Source of the DNA: Salirhabdus euzebyi
GTDB lineage: Bacteria > Bacillota > Bacilli > Bacillales > Alkalibacillaceae
DNA length: 64,000 nucleotides
Direction: 5' to 3'
Assembly: GCF_014207435.1 (NCBI RefSeq)
Contig: NZ_JACHGH010000002.1
Span: 186,001-250,000, forward strand
The first letter of the stretch is position 1. Every line of letters starts with the position of its first letter. A program made the translations under genes and the position numbers. The notes below the pieces were generated by a model. That model was given only the letters and a program-made list of their open reading frames with translations. It was not told the DNA's origin and made no database searches. Positions 18,690 to 27,672 of the stretch are shown here, one piece after another.

Positions 18690-18726
18690 GGAGAGCAAAA
18701 TCAAACATCCATTTGATTTACTCTCC
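18690..18726 (-). terminator. terminator after the small lipoprotein gene
   Basis: GGAGAGCAAAATCAAA pairs with TTTGATTTACTCTCC with one bulge. It lies downstream of the leftward gene at 18780-19181; the T-run is weak. Confidence 0.65.
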
Positions 18727-18779
18727 ATCCTTGTAATCATCCTATAATTTTAACATAACGTCCAATCCAAAATAAGTTT

Positions 18780-19181
18780 TTATTTCTTCATTATGCCTTC
18801 ATCCATCAACCGTTGTTTATCTGTTAAAGAAAAAAGTCCTGGAGACCAATTAGCCAAAACACCATGCCCACCAATGATGTCACCATCATACTCATATATG
18901 TGAGCAGTCATTTTTTCTCCATTTATTTGCTTTTCTTTTAATAAATAAGAAGTAATTGTTACTTCTTTACCTTCATATTCCTTTAAATCTAAATCTGCTA
19001 TCCGTAAAGACTCATAATATTCTGGGAAATGATCTAATACTTTTGTTTCTGCTTTCTGGAACTTCTTTATATGCCAGTTATGTTGTAATAAATAATCATT
19101 ATGTACTTCTGGAATGTCTTTCCCTCCGCAGGATACTAGAAAAAAAGCACTTACGAAAAAAAGTAGTAATAATTTTTTCAT
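18780..19181 (-). CDS. small putative lipoprotein
   Basis: 133 residues. The signal KKLLLLFFVSAFFLVSC ends in a lipobox with Cys18. The mature part includes EYEGKEVTITSYLLKEK and YEYDGDIIGGHGVLANWSPG. It looks like a Bacillus-type uncharacterised lipoprotein; no known domain is recognised. Confidence 0.7.
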   Translation of the reverse strand: MKKLLLLFFVSAFFLVSCGGKDIPEVHNDYLLQHNWHIKKFQKAETKVLDHFPEYYESLRIADLDLKEYEGKEVTITSYLLKEKQINGEKMTAHIYEYDGDIIGGHGVLANWSPGLFSLTDKQRLMDEGIMKK

Positions 19182-19303
19182 TATTTTTCCCCCTATATAA
19201 ATATGAGACGAAAAACTTCTATAATTGTTTCAGCAGAATACCTTCTTTGAGGATGAATGACTTAAATATCGGAAAAATAAGATGGAAAGGAGGAATTTAA
19301 AAA

Positions 19304-19456
19304 ATGAAAAAAGAGAAAAAAGATGTAGAACCAACAATTGCTGAGGGTATCGATACAGAGGATGAATTAAAGGAAGAAGCAACAAAAGAAGAAGTAGAAA
19401 AAGGGGATTTCACTTCGGTTACAACATTATCCTCAGATGAAAATGATCCTAGTTAA
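19304..19456 (+). CDS. small acidic protein, unknown
   Basis: 50 residues, rich in Glu, Lys and Asp (ELKEEATKEEVEKGDF), no membrane segment. A strong AAAGGAGGAAT lies 9 nt before the ATG and a terminator directly follows, so it is probably a real gene. Family not recognised. Confidence 0.6.
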   Translation: MKKEKKDVEPTIAEGIDTEDELKEEATKEEVEKGDFTSVTTLSSDENDPS

Positions 19457-19465
19457 CATGATGTT

Positions 19466-19493
19466 GCTGGCTGAAACATTCAGTCAGCTTTTT
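19466..19493 (+). terminator. intrinsic terminator
   Basis: GCTGGCTGAA pairs with TTCAGTCAGC over a 3-nt loop, followed by TTTTT. Confidence 0.85.
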
Positions 19494-19614
19494 ACGTTGA
19501 AAAAAAATTTTCCGTCAAAAGTCTTAGAAAAAGATTCTCTATAAGGTGGATTCGGTTTCACCTTCTCCTCTTTACAATAAGTATAAAGATATGGAAGTTT
19601 AGGAGGAGATAAAA

Positions 19615-20439
19615 TTGACGAACTTTATTTGTCAAACATGCGGTGTGCAATACACTGATCAAGGAGAACAGCCAAGTTGTTGTGTTATTTGTGAGGAAGA
19701 AAGACAATATGTCCTTCCATCCGGTCAAAACTGGACTACTTTAGAGGAAATGCAGAATAGCAATCTATACAACAATAACATAGTGAAAGAAGAAAAGGGT
19801 CTGTATAGTCTAACGACAAATCCAACGTTTGCTATAGGACAAACAGCATATCTTGTCCAACATAATGGGTTTAATGTGTTGTGGGACTGTATTACGTATA
19901 TGGATGATGAAACCATAAGTAAAATAAAGAATCTTGGTGGAATTGATGCAATCGCTGTTTCACATCCGCATTTTTACTCGACCATAGTGGAATGGGCAAA
20001 AATTTTTGACGTGCCTGTTTATCTTCATGAGGATGACCGTCAATGGGTTATAAGACCTCATGAAAATTTACATTTCTGGTCAGGTGAAGAATTTTCCTTA
20101 AAAGAAGGATTAACATTATACCGTTTAGGTGGTCATTTTAAAGGGGGAAGTGTACTCCATTGGAGCGAAGGTAATGAAGGGAAAGGTAGTTTATTGTCCG
20201 GAGACATTATTCAAGTGGTCGCGGATCAGAATTGGGTAAGCTTTATGTACAGCTATCCTAATTTAATTCCACTACCAATAAAAAAAGTAGAAGAAATTGC
20301 GGAAAAAGTGAAGCTGATTCCATTTAATCGATTATATAATGCGTTTCATAGAAAAATTTTTAATAATGCTAATCAGGCAGTTCAAAAGTCTGCAACCCGC
20401 TATATAAAGGCATTGGAAGGCGAGTTGTTTCAAACTTAA
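19615..20439 (+). CDS. MBL-fold hydrolase with N-terminal zinc ribbon
   Basis: 274 residues. An N-terminal rubredoxin-like ribbon (CQTCG at about 5-9, CCVICEEE at about 22-29) precedes a metallo-beta-lactamase-like domain. The metal motif is degenerate: AVSHPHFYSTIVEWAKIF stands where HxHxDH is expected, with a second-metal-type His in LGGHFKGGSVLHW and Asp in LLSGDIIQVV. The TTG start is supported by AGGAGGAG. Function unknown; possibly a hydrolase with altered metal binding. Confidence 0.8.
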   Translation: MTNFICQTCGVQYTDQGEQPSCCVICEEERQYVLPSGQNWTTLEEMQNSNLYNNNIVKEEKGLYSLTTNPTFAIGQTAYLVQHNGFNVLWDCITYMDDETISKIKNLGGIDAIAVSHPHFYSTIVEWAKIFDVPVYLHEDDRQWVIRPHENLHFWSGEEFSLKEGLTLYRLGGHFKGGSVLHWSEGNEGKGSLLSGDIIQVVADQNWVSFMYSYPNLIPLPIKKVEEIAEKVKLIPFNRLYNAFHRKIFNNANQAVQKSATRYIKALEGELFQT

Positions 20440-20548
20440 TAACCCATTACCAATATTTTCTGGTTAAAATTTGTATATAAACTGAAATACTCCATAAGGC
20501 TAACTAATGTAACATCGAATACAAAAAAACCAAAGGAGGACATTAGAC

Positions 20549-20752
20549 ATGCAACAACAAAATCGTTCTAACAATTCCAACCAACTTGTAGTACCTGGTG
20601 CAGAAGGTGCAATCAACCAAATGAAGGAAGAGATTGCTCAAGAATTTGGTGTACAATTAGGAGCGGATCAAACTGCACGTGCTAATGGTTCTGTCGGCGG
20701 TGAAATTACGAAGCGTCTAGTTTCTTTTGCACAACAAAGCATGAATAAGTAA
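20549..20752 (+). CDS. alpha/beta-type small acid-soluble spore protein
   Basis: 67 residues. Contains both family signatures: [20 protein letters not shown], with the GPR protease site EIAQ/EFGV, and [18 protein letters not shown]. These proteins coat and protect DNA in dormant spores and are made in the forespore. AAAGGAGG precedes the ATG and a strong terminator follows. Confidence 0.97.
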   Translation: MQQQNRSNNSNQLVVPGAEGAINQMKEEIAQEFGVQLGADQTARANGSVGGEITKRLVSFAQQSMNK

Positions 20753-20780
20753 GATTTATCCGTAAGGTTTATTTTTTTAA

Positions 20781-20808
20781 AAGTCCCCAATTTTTTGGGG
20801 GCTTTTTT
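20781..20808 (+). terminator. intrinsic terminator of the spore protein gene
   Basis: AAGTCCCCAA pairs with TTGGGGGCTT, followed by TTTTTT. The T-run runs straight into a structured repeat. Confidence 0.9.
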
Positions 20809-20903
20809 ATACTTTAAGAAAGTTTAAATTTGTTAAAGGATTAAAGTATAAGAAAACTAAGGCTTTCTCCATAAGGACTTGGCGACAAGCCAAGTTTTTC
20901 TAA
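20808..20903 (+). repeat. structured intergenic repeat, copy 1
   Basis: About 96 bp, roughly 90% identical to copy 2 at 23583-23680. Two stem regions: TATACTTT...AAAGTATA, then GGCTT...AAGCC enclosing CATAAGGACTT. It begins at the end of a terminator T-run and ends about 25 bp before the next start codon. Confidence 0.8.
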
Positions 20904-20927
20904 TGTGAAATAAATGAGGTGTTGAGG

Positions 20928-21647
20928 TTGAAGTATTATGCAAAGAAAGGTCAAATGGATTTTGGAGAATCCATTGGAGTTATTATGTTAGATACGTTTA
21001 CACCTTTTATTCCCGGAGATGTAGGGAATGCAAATACGTTCTCTTTTCCAGTACGATATGAAAAAGTAGAAGGCCTGACCGTTCAGAAGATGATGAAAGA
21101 AGATGATTTATATTATGAATCACTTTTAGAAGCTGGAAATAAACTAGCTCGACATGGAGTCAAGGCTATAACTGGTGATTGCGGGTATATGGCTATTTTT
21201 CAGGAGAAATTAGTCGATGATTTGAAGATTCCGGTCTTCTTAACAAGTTTGTTGCAGCTTCATTTTTTAAAACATCTTATTGGGAAAAAAGAAAAAATAG
21301 GGGTTATAACAGCAAATAGTAACCTGTTGGATCAACGTTTATTGCAAACAATTGGAATTGATGAAAGCTTTCCTATTGTCATAAAAGGATTGGAGAAAGA
21401 AAAGCATTTTCATGACTTTGCTATCAAGGAATCTGGCTTTCTGTATAAGCAGAAAGTAGAGGAAGAGGTGGTACATGTAGCAGAAAAATTTGTTACAGAG
21501 CATCCTAGTATGAAGATGATTTTATTGGAGTGTAGTATGCTCCCACCTTACGCAAAAGCATTACAAGACAAAGTAAAGTTACCTGTTTATGATTATGCTT
21601 CCATGATTAATTATGTCCAATCAGGACTAGTTCAAAGTGTTTACTAA
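20928..21647 (+). CDS. aspartate/glutamate racemase family protein
   Basis: About 239 residues. Family pattern with the first catalytic Cys in VKAITGDCGYMAIF (about residue 84) and the second in MKMILLECSMLPPYAKAL (about residue 201), and a GVITANSN nucleotide-like turn between. It is related to the Asp/Glu/hydantoin racemase superfamily; the substrate is unknown. The start is taken as TTG 20928, 7 nt after GAGGT; in-frame GTG 20919 and TTG 20922 are possible. Confidence 0.8.
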   Translation: MKYYAKKGQMDFGESIGVIMLDTFTPFIPGDVGNANTFSFPVRYEKVEGLTVQKMMKEDDLYYESLLEAGNKLARHGVKAITGDCGYMAIFQEKLVDDLKIPVFLTSLLQLHFLKHLIGKKEKIGVITANSNLLDQRLLQTIGIDESFPIVIKGLEKEKHFHDFAIKESGFLYKQKVEEEVVHVAEKFVTEHPSMKMILLECSMLPPYAKALQDKVKLPVYDYASMINYVQSGLVQSVY

Positions 21648-21768
21648 TTTAACAAGGAATATGTTTCTTTTAATGGTAGGATTATGTTATTGTAGAGTGT
21701 GCACTTTGCATAAAGTTAGAGATTTAGCAAAATAATAATATCAGTCATATATGTAGGAGAGAGTCATC

Positions 21769-21939
21769 ATGAAAGAAATTATTTTAAGTTTAATAGCAGG
21801 TGTTTTCGTTGGCGTATTATTTAAGATTATTCGTCTACCATTACCAGCACCGCCTGTCTTAACAGGTGTTATCGGTATCTTTGGTGTGTATTTAGGCGGT
21901 GTGTTAGTAGACTGGGCTTCAAAGTATTTCGGACAATAA
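21769..21939 (+). CDS. XapX-domain small membrane protein
   Basis: 56 residues: two hydrophobic helices separated by the short motif RLPLPAPPVLTGVIGIFGVY that defines XapX proteins. AGGAGAGAG precedes the ATG. Role unknown. It ends 2 nt from the stop of the convergent yqxD. Confidence 0.85.
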   Translation: MKEIILSLIAGVFVGVLFKIIRLPLPAPPVLTGVIGIFGVYLGGVLVDWASKYFGQ

Positions 21940-21941
21940 AA

Positions 21942-22385
21942 TTAGGCATTTGACAATACGTTGTGTAAAAGGGTCCTAAATGTTTCTCGATCTTGATTGG
22001 TGAACGCTTTAGGGCCTTTTGTCTTGTACCCACTGCGCCTTGCTTTTGCGTTAGCATGGCGGGTCGTAAGTAGTTGATCAATATTTTGATGAGAGTATTC
22101 AAACCCTTTATGGTGAAGGACGCGGCATCCTTTTCCTAATCCTAATGAAGCTAAACCATAATCTTGGGTAATAATAAAATCTTCTTTTTTCGAAAGCTGC
22201 ATGATCCGATAATCGGCAGCATCTGCTCCAGCGTCAACATATATTGTTTCTACACCGGGCTCGTTATCTAAATTTGAAAAATGAGAAAAACTCATCACGA
22301 GTACAACAGGAACCGAAAAGGTACGGGCCTCAGAAATAATGATGTCTTTTACCGGACATGCATCAGCATCCACAAAAATTTTCAT
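21942..22385 (-). CDS. yqxD: YaiI/YqxD family (UPF0178) protein
   Basis: 147 residues. Begins [19 protein letters not shown] with the family's acidic DADACP motif, then [34 protein letters not shown] and the C-terminal [14 protein letters not shown]. The acidic residues suggest a PIN/NYN-like nuclease fold, but no activity is established. Monocistronic, leftward. Confidence 0.95.
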   Translation of the reverse strand: MKIFVDADACPVKDIIISEARTFSVPVVLVMSFSHFSNLDNEPGVETIYVDAGADAADYRIMQLSKKEDFIITQDYGLASLGLGKGCRVLHHKGFEYSHQNIDQLLTTRHANAKARRSGYKTKGPKAFTNQDRETFRTLLHNVLSNA

Positions 22386-22577
22386 TATAATTCTCCTTCA
22401 TTGGAACTATAGCCATTATATTGATACTATATAGAATAGCGTATTTAGTATGCAAATTGAAGTTGAATGGAAAATGGACGGTTTTCCATTTGAATTTATA
22501 GGTGTGAAGTGCCTAGATTGGAAATAAAGATTTAAGTTAACAGACCCTATACTAAAGATAAAAGGAAGGATTTTAAT

Positions 22578-23438
22578 ATGAACAATTTGTTAGGAACGGT
22601 TCAAATTCTAACAGTCGCAAGAAAAATTGATACTGGTTATGTGTTATCAGATGGTGCAAATGAATATTTATTACATATTACAGAAGCTACTGGCGAACTA
22701 GAAGAAGGCCAAAACGTTGATGTCTTTTTGTATCAAGATAAAAAAGGGCAAATAGTTGCAACGATGACCATACCTGATATACGTTTTGAGGAATATGGCT
22801 GGGCAGAAGTCGTGGAAGTTGTTAGAAACTTAGGTGTTTTTGTTAATATTGGGATCCAAAAAGAAATTCTCGTATCAAAGGATGATCTTCCCCTATTAGA
22901 AGATGTGTGGCCAGATGTTGAGGACGAACTTTTTGTGAAACTAGGTACAGACAAAAGGGGAAGATTATTAGCGATACCAGCAACAGAGAGTGTTTTTGAG
23001 GAGACTTGGGAACATGCCCCTGAGTCGGTATTGAACACCCCGATGAGTGGACGAGTTTACCGAGCGAACAAAGAGGGTACAACCATTATTACAGAAGAAG
23101 GCTACCGTGGTTTCATTCATCATACAGAGCGAAAAAGAGAGCCGAGACTTGGGGAATGGGTAAAAGGTCGTGTTATTGACGTAAAATCAGATGGTACATT
23201 AAATCTATCTTTACGTCCTTTGAAACAGGAAGGTATGTTGGAGGATGCTGACGTGATTCTAGCGTACATAGAAGAAGAAGGTGGCGTAATTCCATTTAGT
23301 GATAAAACTGACCCAGAAGATATTTTGGGCACCTTTAACATTAGTAAAGCTGCTTTCAAGCGTGCATTAGGCAAGTTGATGAAAGAAAAGAAGATTGAAC
23401 AACGAGATGGGAAGACATATTTAAAAACGACCGAGTGA
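22578..23438 (+). CDS. cvfB: S1 RNA-binding protein of the CvfB/YitL family
   Basis: 286 residues: three tandem S1-like domains (about 1-65, 68-135, 145-215) followed by a winged helix (about 225-283, with GTFNISKAAFKRALGKLMKE). This is the CvfB architecture; the Staphylococcus homologue binds RNA and affects virulence gene expression. AAAGGAAGGA precedes the ATG. Followed by a terminator. Confidence 0.94.
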   Translation: MNNLLGTVQILTVARKIDTGYVLSDGANEYLLHITEATGELEEGQNVDVFLYQDKKGQIVATMTIPDIRFEEYGWAEVVEVVRNLGVFVNIGIQKEILVSKDDLPLLEDVWPDVEDELFVKLGTDKRGRLLAIPATESVFEETWEHAPESVLNTPMSGRVYRANKEGTTIITEEGYRGFIHHTERKREPRLGEWVKGRVIDVKSDGTLNLSLRPLKQEGMLEDADVILAYIEEEGGVIPFSDKTDPEDILGTFNISKAAFKRALGKLMKEKKIEQRDGKTYLKTTE

Positions 23439-23540
23439 CACGGAACAAACTAGTGCCATATGGAAATCTAAAAAAACAAAAAATGTCTGTTTGGGACTTT
23501 GATTAAGCGGGTATATTATTAAAGCATAAGATTGGAGAAA

Positions 23541-23584
23541 AAGGGCTATTCGTAAGTGACCTTCACTTGGGATAGCCTTTTTTA
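23541..23584 (+). terminator. intrinsic terminator of cvfB
   Basis: AAGGGCTAT...ATAGCCTTTT stem with an inner AAGTG/CACTT pair and six T. As at 20781-20808, the T-run leads directly into the structured repeat. Confidence 0.85.
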
Positions 23585-23680
23585 TACTTTAAGAAGGTTT
23601 AACTTTGTTAAAGGATCAAAGTATAAGAAAAACTAAGGCTTTCGCCATAAGGACTTCGCGACAAGCCGAGTCTTTCTAAT
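23583..23680 (+). repeat. structured intergenic repeat, copy 2
   Basis: About 98 bp, a second copy of the element at 20808-20903. Here the first hairpin is better formed, with TATACTTT/AAAGTATA enclosing TTTAAC/GTTAAA; the second has ACT/AGT, GGCTT/AAGCC and CGC/GCG. Sequence changes between the copies mostly keep the outer stems. Confidence 0.8.
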
Positions 23681-23826
23681 ATTGCCGTGTTGGTTACTAA
23701 CCCTTCCTTCTTATCAAATTCTCAACTTAATAGTAAAAATAACTCCTAGTCTGAGGAAAAGTAGTATAATAAGATATAGATGTAATTCGACATTTTTTTA
23801 AAATGAAAAGAAAGACAGGAGAAAGT

Positions 23827-24963
23827 ATGCTTATATTTTTACAACAACAAGAAACAGAAATGCTGAAATTATTAGAGCAACTCGTCAATATCGATAGTGG
23901 TTCCTTACATAAAAAGGGAGTAGACGAGATTGGAAATATGCTCAAGCAGCAATATGAGGCACTCGGTTTTGTCGTGCGTATTAAAAACGAAAGGGAATAT
24001 GGAAACCACCTCGTGATACAACACAAGGATGCATTAGACCCCCAGATTATTCTACTCGCCCATATGGATACCGTTTTTCCTGAAGGAACAGTTGCGGAAC
24101 GCCCTTTTAAAATAGAAGGAAATCGAGCTTTCGGCCCAGGTGTTATTGATATGAAAGCAAGTCTAGTAACGTTACTTTTTGCGATAAAAGGTTTAATCAA
24201 TGCCGGTCATCATAGTTATAAAAATGTGAAGATTGTTTTAAATAGTGATGAAGAAGTGGGATCAATTACTTCACGTCCCCTTATTGAACAGCAAGCGAAA
24301 GGGAAAAAGTACGCACTAGTTATGGAACCTGCTAGAAAAGATGGTTCTCTTGTTTCTTCAAGAAAAGGGAAAGGGAACTATACGATTAGTGTTGTAGGTA
24401 AAGCTGCTCATTCAGGTATCGAACCCGAAAAAGGCCGGAGCGCCATTGAAGAGCTTGCCCATAAGATTATTCAACTTCACGAGCTTTCTGACCTTGAAAA
24501 TGGAATTAGTGTAAACGTAGGTTTAATTGAAGGTGGCTCATCTGTTAATACGGTTTCAGATCACGCAGTCGCACATATTGATATTCGTATAGCGGAAATG
24601 GATCAAGCTGAGTCATTAGAAGAAAAATTAGAAGAAATTTGTGCAACGACAGATGTTTCCGGAACGAAAATTTCTTTAGAGGGAGAAATTAATCGACCTC
24701 CAATGGAAAAAAACAAAAAGACCGAAGCGTTACTAAGTGTCATAAAAGAGGTTGGAGAAAAAATCGGTGTGACAATTGAAGACACTGCAACAGGTGGAGG
24801 TTCGGATGCATCCTTTACTTCAGCTCTAGGAATAGCAACAATTGACGGACTAGGTCCTGTTGGAGGAAATCCACATAGTGAAAAGGAATACTTAGAAATA
24901 GATACGTTAGTTCCAAGAACGTTATTACTGGCGACTATTATTCAACGATTAACGAAAAATTAA
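23827..24963 (+). CDS. M20-family metallopeptidase (carboxypeptidase G2-like)
   Basis: 378 residues. Zinc ligands: ILLAHMDTVFPEG (His, Asp), GPGVIDMKA (bridging Asp), NSDEEVGS (catalytic and metal Glu), VMEPAR, and the late GGNPHSEKEY His. The dimerisation domain is at about 175-285. The ATG at 23827 is chosen over 23803 because ACAGGAGAAA lies just before it. The family removes C-terminal residues or hydrolyses amides; the substrate is unknown. Confidence 0.92.
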   Translation: MLIFLQQQETEMLKLLEQLVNIDSGSLHKKGVDEIGNMLKQQYEALGFVVRIKNEREYGNHLVIQHKDALDPQIILLAHMDTVFPEGTVAERPFKIEGNRAFGPGVIDMKASLVTLLFAIKGLINAGHHSYKNVKIVLNSDEEVGSITSRPLIEQQAKGKKYALVMEPARKDGSLVSSRKGKGNYTISVVGKAAHSGIEPEKGRSAIEELAHKIIQLHELSDLENGISVNVGLIEGGSSVNTVSDHAVAHIDIRIAEMDQAESLEEKLEEICATTDVSGTKISLEGEINRPPMEKNKKTEALLSVIKEVGEKIGVTIEDTATGGGSDASFTSALGIATIDGLGPVGGNPHSEKEYLEIDTLVPRTLLLATIIQRLTKN

Positions 24964-24976
24964 CTACATTTCAGTC

Positions 24977-25008
24977 AAAACCCAAATCGGAAAGTGATTT
25001 GGGTTTTT
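24977..25008 (+). terminator. intrinsic terminator
   Basis: AAAACCCAAATC pairs with GATTTGGGTTTT, followed by T. Confidence 0.9.
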
Positions 25009-25098
25009 CCATAAACGGTTGGAAATGTTTTGCTTTTTTTGCGAAAAAGTAATGTTTTTCCCATATTTTATTGAATTGAAGCTACTTATTTATCTTAC

Positions 25099-25656
25099 TT
25101 ACCTTTCCTTTATTTTTAAAAGTATCCTTGTAAACCAAAACGAAACGAGGACAATACCTAGATCTAGGAGAAATAAAAAAAATTGGTTCATACCTTTTCT
25201 AAACTCCACTAAACCGAGGTAGGATTCAATAGTAGCAAAACCGAATGTGAAAATAGCACTTAAAATAACGGTATACAGATAAAAATTTTTCTTTTTTTCC
25301 GTACAGTATTGGTAGACGAGAAGAAATCCTACAGGTAGAGTCGAAGCAGTTAAATTTAATGCAAAAGGTAATTGTGGTAATAAAAAATAGGTATGTACTA
25401 AGTAATTATGTCTTTCTAGGATAATGTCTATGTATGTCCAAAGGATGTGAACGGTATAGCCAAAGAAAAACAACTCAAATATTCTTTTGCGATCCACCAT
25501 AAAAATAAGTAATAACAAAGGGAAAACCATTAGGAACACTACAACCCAAAATTGCCAGTTCCCAAAACTAGAATATTCTTGCCAATAGGAATCAACTAAC
25601 GAATTAAACTTATCATTATTATCAAATATTCGTTCCCAATACTCTTTATAACTCAT
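25099..25656 (-). CDS. CBO0543-family membrane protein, copy 1
   Basis: 185 residues with about five to six hydrophobic segments. Opens with a polar N-terminus and the family-like block FGNWQFWVVVFLMVFPLLLL, then DRKRIFELFFFGYTVHILWT. A second member of the family is at 55681-56274. GGGGGTGAG precedes the ATG. Function unknown. Confidence 0.8.
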   Translation of the reverse strand: MSYKEYWERIFDNNDKFNSLVDSYWQEYSSFGNWQFWVVVFLMVFPLLLLIFMVDRKRIFELFFFGYTVHILWTYIDIILERHNYLVHTYFLLPQLPFALNLTASTLPVGFLLVYQYCTEKKKNFYLYTVILSAIFTFGFATIESYLGLVEFRKGMNQFFLFLLDLGIVLVSFWFTRILLKIKER

Positions 25657-25832
25657 AGGAACTCACCCCCAACATCCATCACGTATTGTTCATTAGCATG
25701 TGCAAAAAGAACAGGAATATATGATGAATTTAAAGGTTTTATAAAATAAGTATTAGGTGAATTCACGATTAATATTTACGCACCTGGAGATGATAGTAAA
25801 GTACGAAAATGTATGGGGTGGTGAGCTAGAAG

Positions 25833-27338
25833 ATGATGTCTAAAAAAAATATGAAAATGTACTTTTGCATTCTTATGCTCTATATAGGGACAATTGGTCC
25901 GGTTTTTGCGGTTGAACAATCAATAGAAGTGCACACTCAAGTAGATAAGGATATTAAAAGCATGTTAAATGAATTTTTGCGAAATGAAGAAAACTTAAAT
26001 GGGGCTATTGCTGGAATTAGTATTCGTTCTGCTAATTCAGGGGAAATTTTATTCAGTCATTATGGTGATACTCGATTAAGACCTGCATCTAATTTAAAAC
26101 TTTTAACGGCAGCTGCAGCTCTATCGGTACTAGGAGAGGATTATCGCTTTTCAACAGAACTGTGGACTGATGGTACGATAAATAATGGTGTCTTAAATCG
26201 GAACCTGTATTTAAAGGGGAAAGGTGATCCTACCTTGTTAAAGGAAGATTTAGATGAAATAGCTAGACTACTACATAAAACTGGTGTGAGAGAAGTTAAA
26301 GGTGATGTCATTGGGGATGATTCTTGGTATGACGATCTTCGATTATCACAAGACCTTCCATGGACTGATGAGCATACTTATTATGGAGCACAGATTTCTG
26401 CTCTTACCGTTTCCCCTAATGATGATTTCGATGCGGGGACTGTGATTGTATCCATTAATCCTGCTAAAAATGCCGGGGAAAAAGCAACAATTACCGTAGA
26501 TCCAGAAACAGACTATGTAAACATTATCAACAAAACAGAAACGGTAACGAAAACAAATGTCGAGGAATTAAAGATTGAACGTAAGCATGGTACAAACACG
26601 ATCGTTGTAGAAGGTGAGATTCCAATAAACTCGAATATGGAACGAGAGTGGATTGCCGTATGGGAACCGACAGATTATGTCTTGAATTTATTTAAACACT
26701 CGTTAGAGAAGCACGGTATTCAATGGTCCGGAAACTTTAAAAGGGGTGTAACTCCCTCAGATGCCAAAAAGCTTATTAACCACGAATCTATCCCACTAGC
26801 AGAATTGCTAATCCCCTTTATGAAACTTAGTAATAACGGACATGCAGAGGTTTTAGTGAAGGAAATGGGAAGAGTGAAAAAAGGAGAAGGAAGCTGGGAA
26901 AAAGGGTTAGAAGTGATGACCGAAGAGCTATCTAAATTAGGAGTAAATGTTGATACGTTAGTATTACGAGATGGTTCAGGTATTTCACACGTCAACTTAA
27001 TACCAGCGAATGAAATATCAAATTTTCTCTACACGGTACAGAACAAAGAATGGTTTCCAACCTTTTTAGATTCCTTGCCAGTTGCAGGAATTACGGACAG
27101 ATTGGTTGGTGGTTCGCTCCGTCATCGGATGTATATTCCACCAATGCAAGGGAATGTAAAAGCGAAAACCGGTACAATTTCTACAGTTAGTTCATTATCT
27201 GGATATATTGATGTCCCAAATGAAGAGAAGATTATTTTTTCCATTCTGTTGAACAATGTGCTCGATGAAGATGATGGAAAGGATATAGAGGATAAGATTA
27301 TCAGCCTATTAGTTCAAGGATTTACAAATAGGCAATAG
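25833..27338 (+). CDS. dacB: D-alanyl-D-alanine carboxypeptidase/endopeptidase, S13 family (PBP4-type)
   Basis: 501 residues. N-terminal signal peptide ending near VFA. Active-site motifs: SxxK as ASNLKLLTAA (Ser86, Lys89), SxN as LSNNGHAEV, and KTG as VKAKTGTIS. The long insertion between SxxK and SxN is typical of class C (S13) penicillin-binding proteins such as Bacillus DacC. It trims or cleaves peptidoglycan peptide cross-links outside the membrane. Two adjacent ATG codons start the frame after GGGGTGGTGAG. Confidence 0.95.
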   Translation: MMSKKNMKMYFCILMLYIGTIGPVFAVEQSIEVHTQVDKDIKSMLNEFLRNEENLNGAIAGISIRSANSGEILFSHYGDTRLRPASNLKLLTAAAALSVLGEDYRFSTELWTDGTINNGVLNRNLYLKGKGDPTLLKEDLDEIARLLHKTGVREVKGDVIGDDSWYDDLRLSQDLPWTDEHTYYGAQISALTVSPNDDFDAGTVIVSINPAKNAGEKATITVDPETDYVNIINKTETVTKTNVEELKIERKHGTNTIVVEGEIPINSNMEREWIAVWEPTDYVLNLFKHSLEKHGIQWSGNFKRGVTPSDAKKLINHESIPLAELLIPFMKLSNNGHAEVLVKEMGRVKKGEGSWEKGLEVMTEELSKLGVNVDTLVLRDGSGISHVNLIPANEISNFLYTVQNKEWFPTFLDSLPVAGITDRLVGGSLRHRMYIPPMQGNVKAKTGTISTVSSLSGYIDVPNEEKIIFSILLNNVLDEDDGKDIEDKIISLLVQGFTNRQ

Positions 27339-27379
27339 GATGCATTTATCAGAACGAGTGTACTGTTAAAGGCTTGTTT

Positions 27380-27389
27380 ATGCTATAAT
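27380..27389 (+). promoter_or_regulatory. extended -10 promoter of the toxin gene
   Basis: TATGCTATAAT gives an extended -10 (TGC before TATAAT at 27384-27389). It predicts a 5' leader of about 85 nt before the toxin ATG. Confidence 0.6.
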
Positions 27390-27478
27390 TTTCTTGCAGC
27401 TAACCATCCAGGGTGGGTGGTGGCACCTTTTAACTTCTCGGTTTGTGACATGTCACTACGGGAAACGGGGTGTTGCCT

Positions 27479-27553
27479 ATGACTGTTTATGAGGCATTAA
27501 TTTTAATGATTAGCTTTGCGTCATTGGTTGTGTTCATGAACAAAGAAAAGTAA
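27479..27553 (+). CDS. type I toxin-like small membrane peptide (TxpA/BsrG/BsrE group, 'holin-like toxin')
   Basis: 24 residues. MTVYEALILMISFASLVVF resembles the N-termini of Bacillus type I toxins BsrG, BsrE and BsrH; a short KEK tail follows. One hydrophobic helix would insert in the membrane. A GGGGTG precedes the ATG. The mRNA can fold end to end: CAGGGTGGGT (27409-27418) is the exact complement of ACCCACCCTG (27553-27562), the type of long-range pairing that masks translation in these toxins. A convergent antisense promoter is present. It is shorter than the known members, so it could be a weakened copy. Confidence 0.75.
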   Translation: MTVYEALILMISFASLVVFMNKEK

Positions 27554-27672
27554 CCCACCCTGACTGCCATTAGGGGAATTGGGTTACTCCTTCTCTTGGG
27601 CCACCGCACATTTTGCGGATAGCTGCATGACGTCGATGTTCGCCGCATCGGCGTCTTTTTAGTATATGTTCT
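27541..27672 (-). ncRNA. putative antisense antitoxin RNA
   Basis: On the minus strand TTGCTG (27707-27702), a 17-nt spacer and TATAAT (27684-27679) form a good sigma-A promoter. A transcript starting near 27672 would run left through a small hairpin (GACGCCGATGCGGCG region) and stop at the hairpin GTAACCCA...TGGGTTAC (27587-27550) followed by TTTTCTTTG. This RNA of about 130 nt would overlap the 3' end of the toxin mRNA, the standard RatA/SR4-type layout. Confidence 0.65.

Noticed and set aside
23727-24200. 157-codon minus-strand frame over the M20 peptidase
   Set aside because: Shadow of a well-supported gene; no family features.
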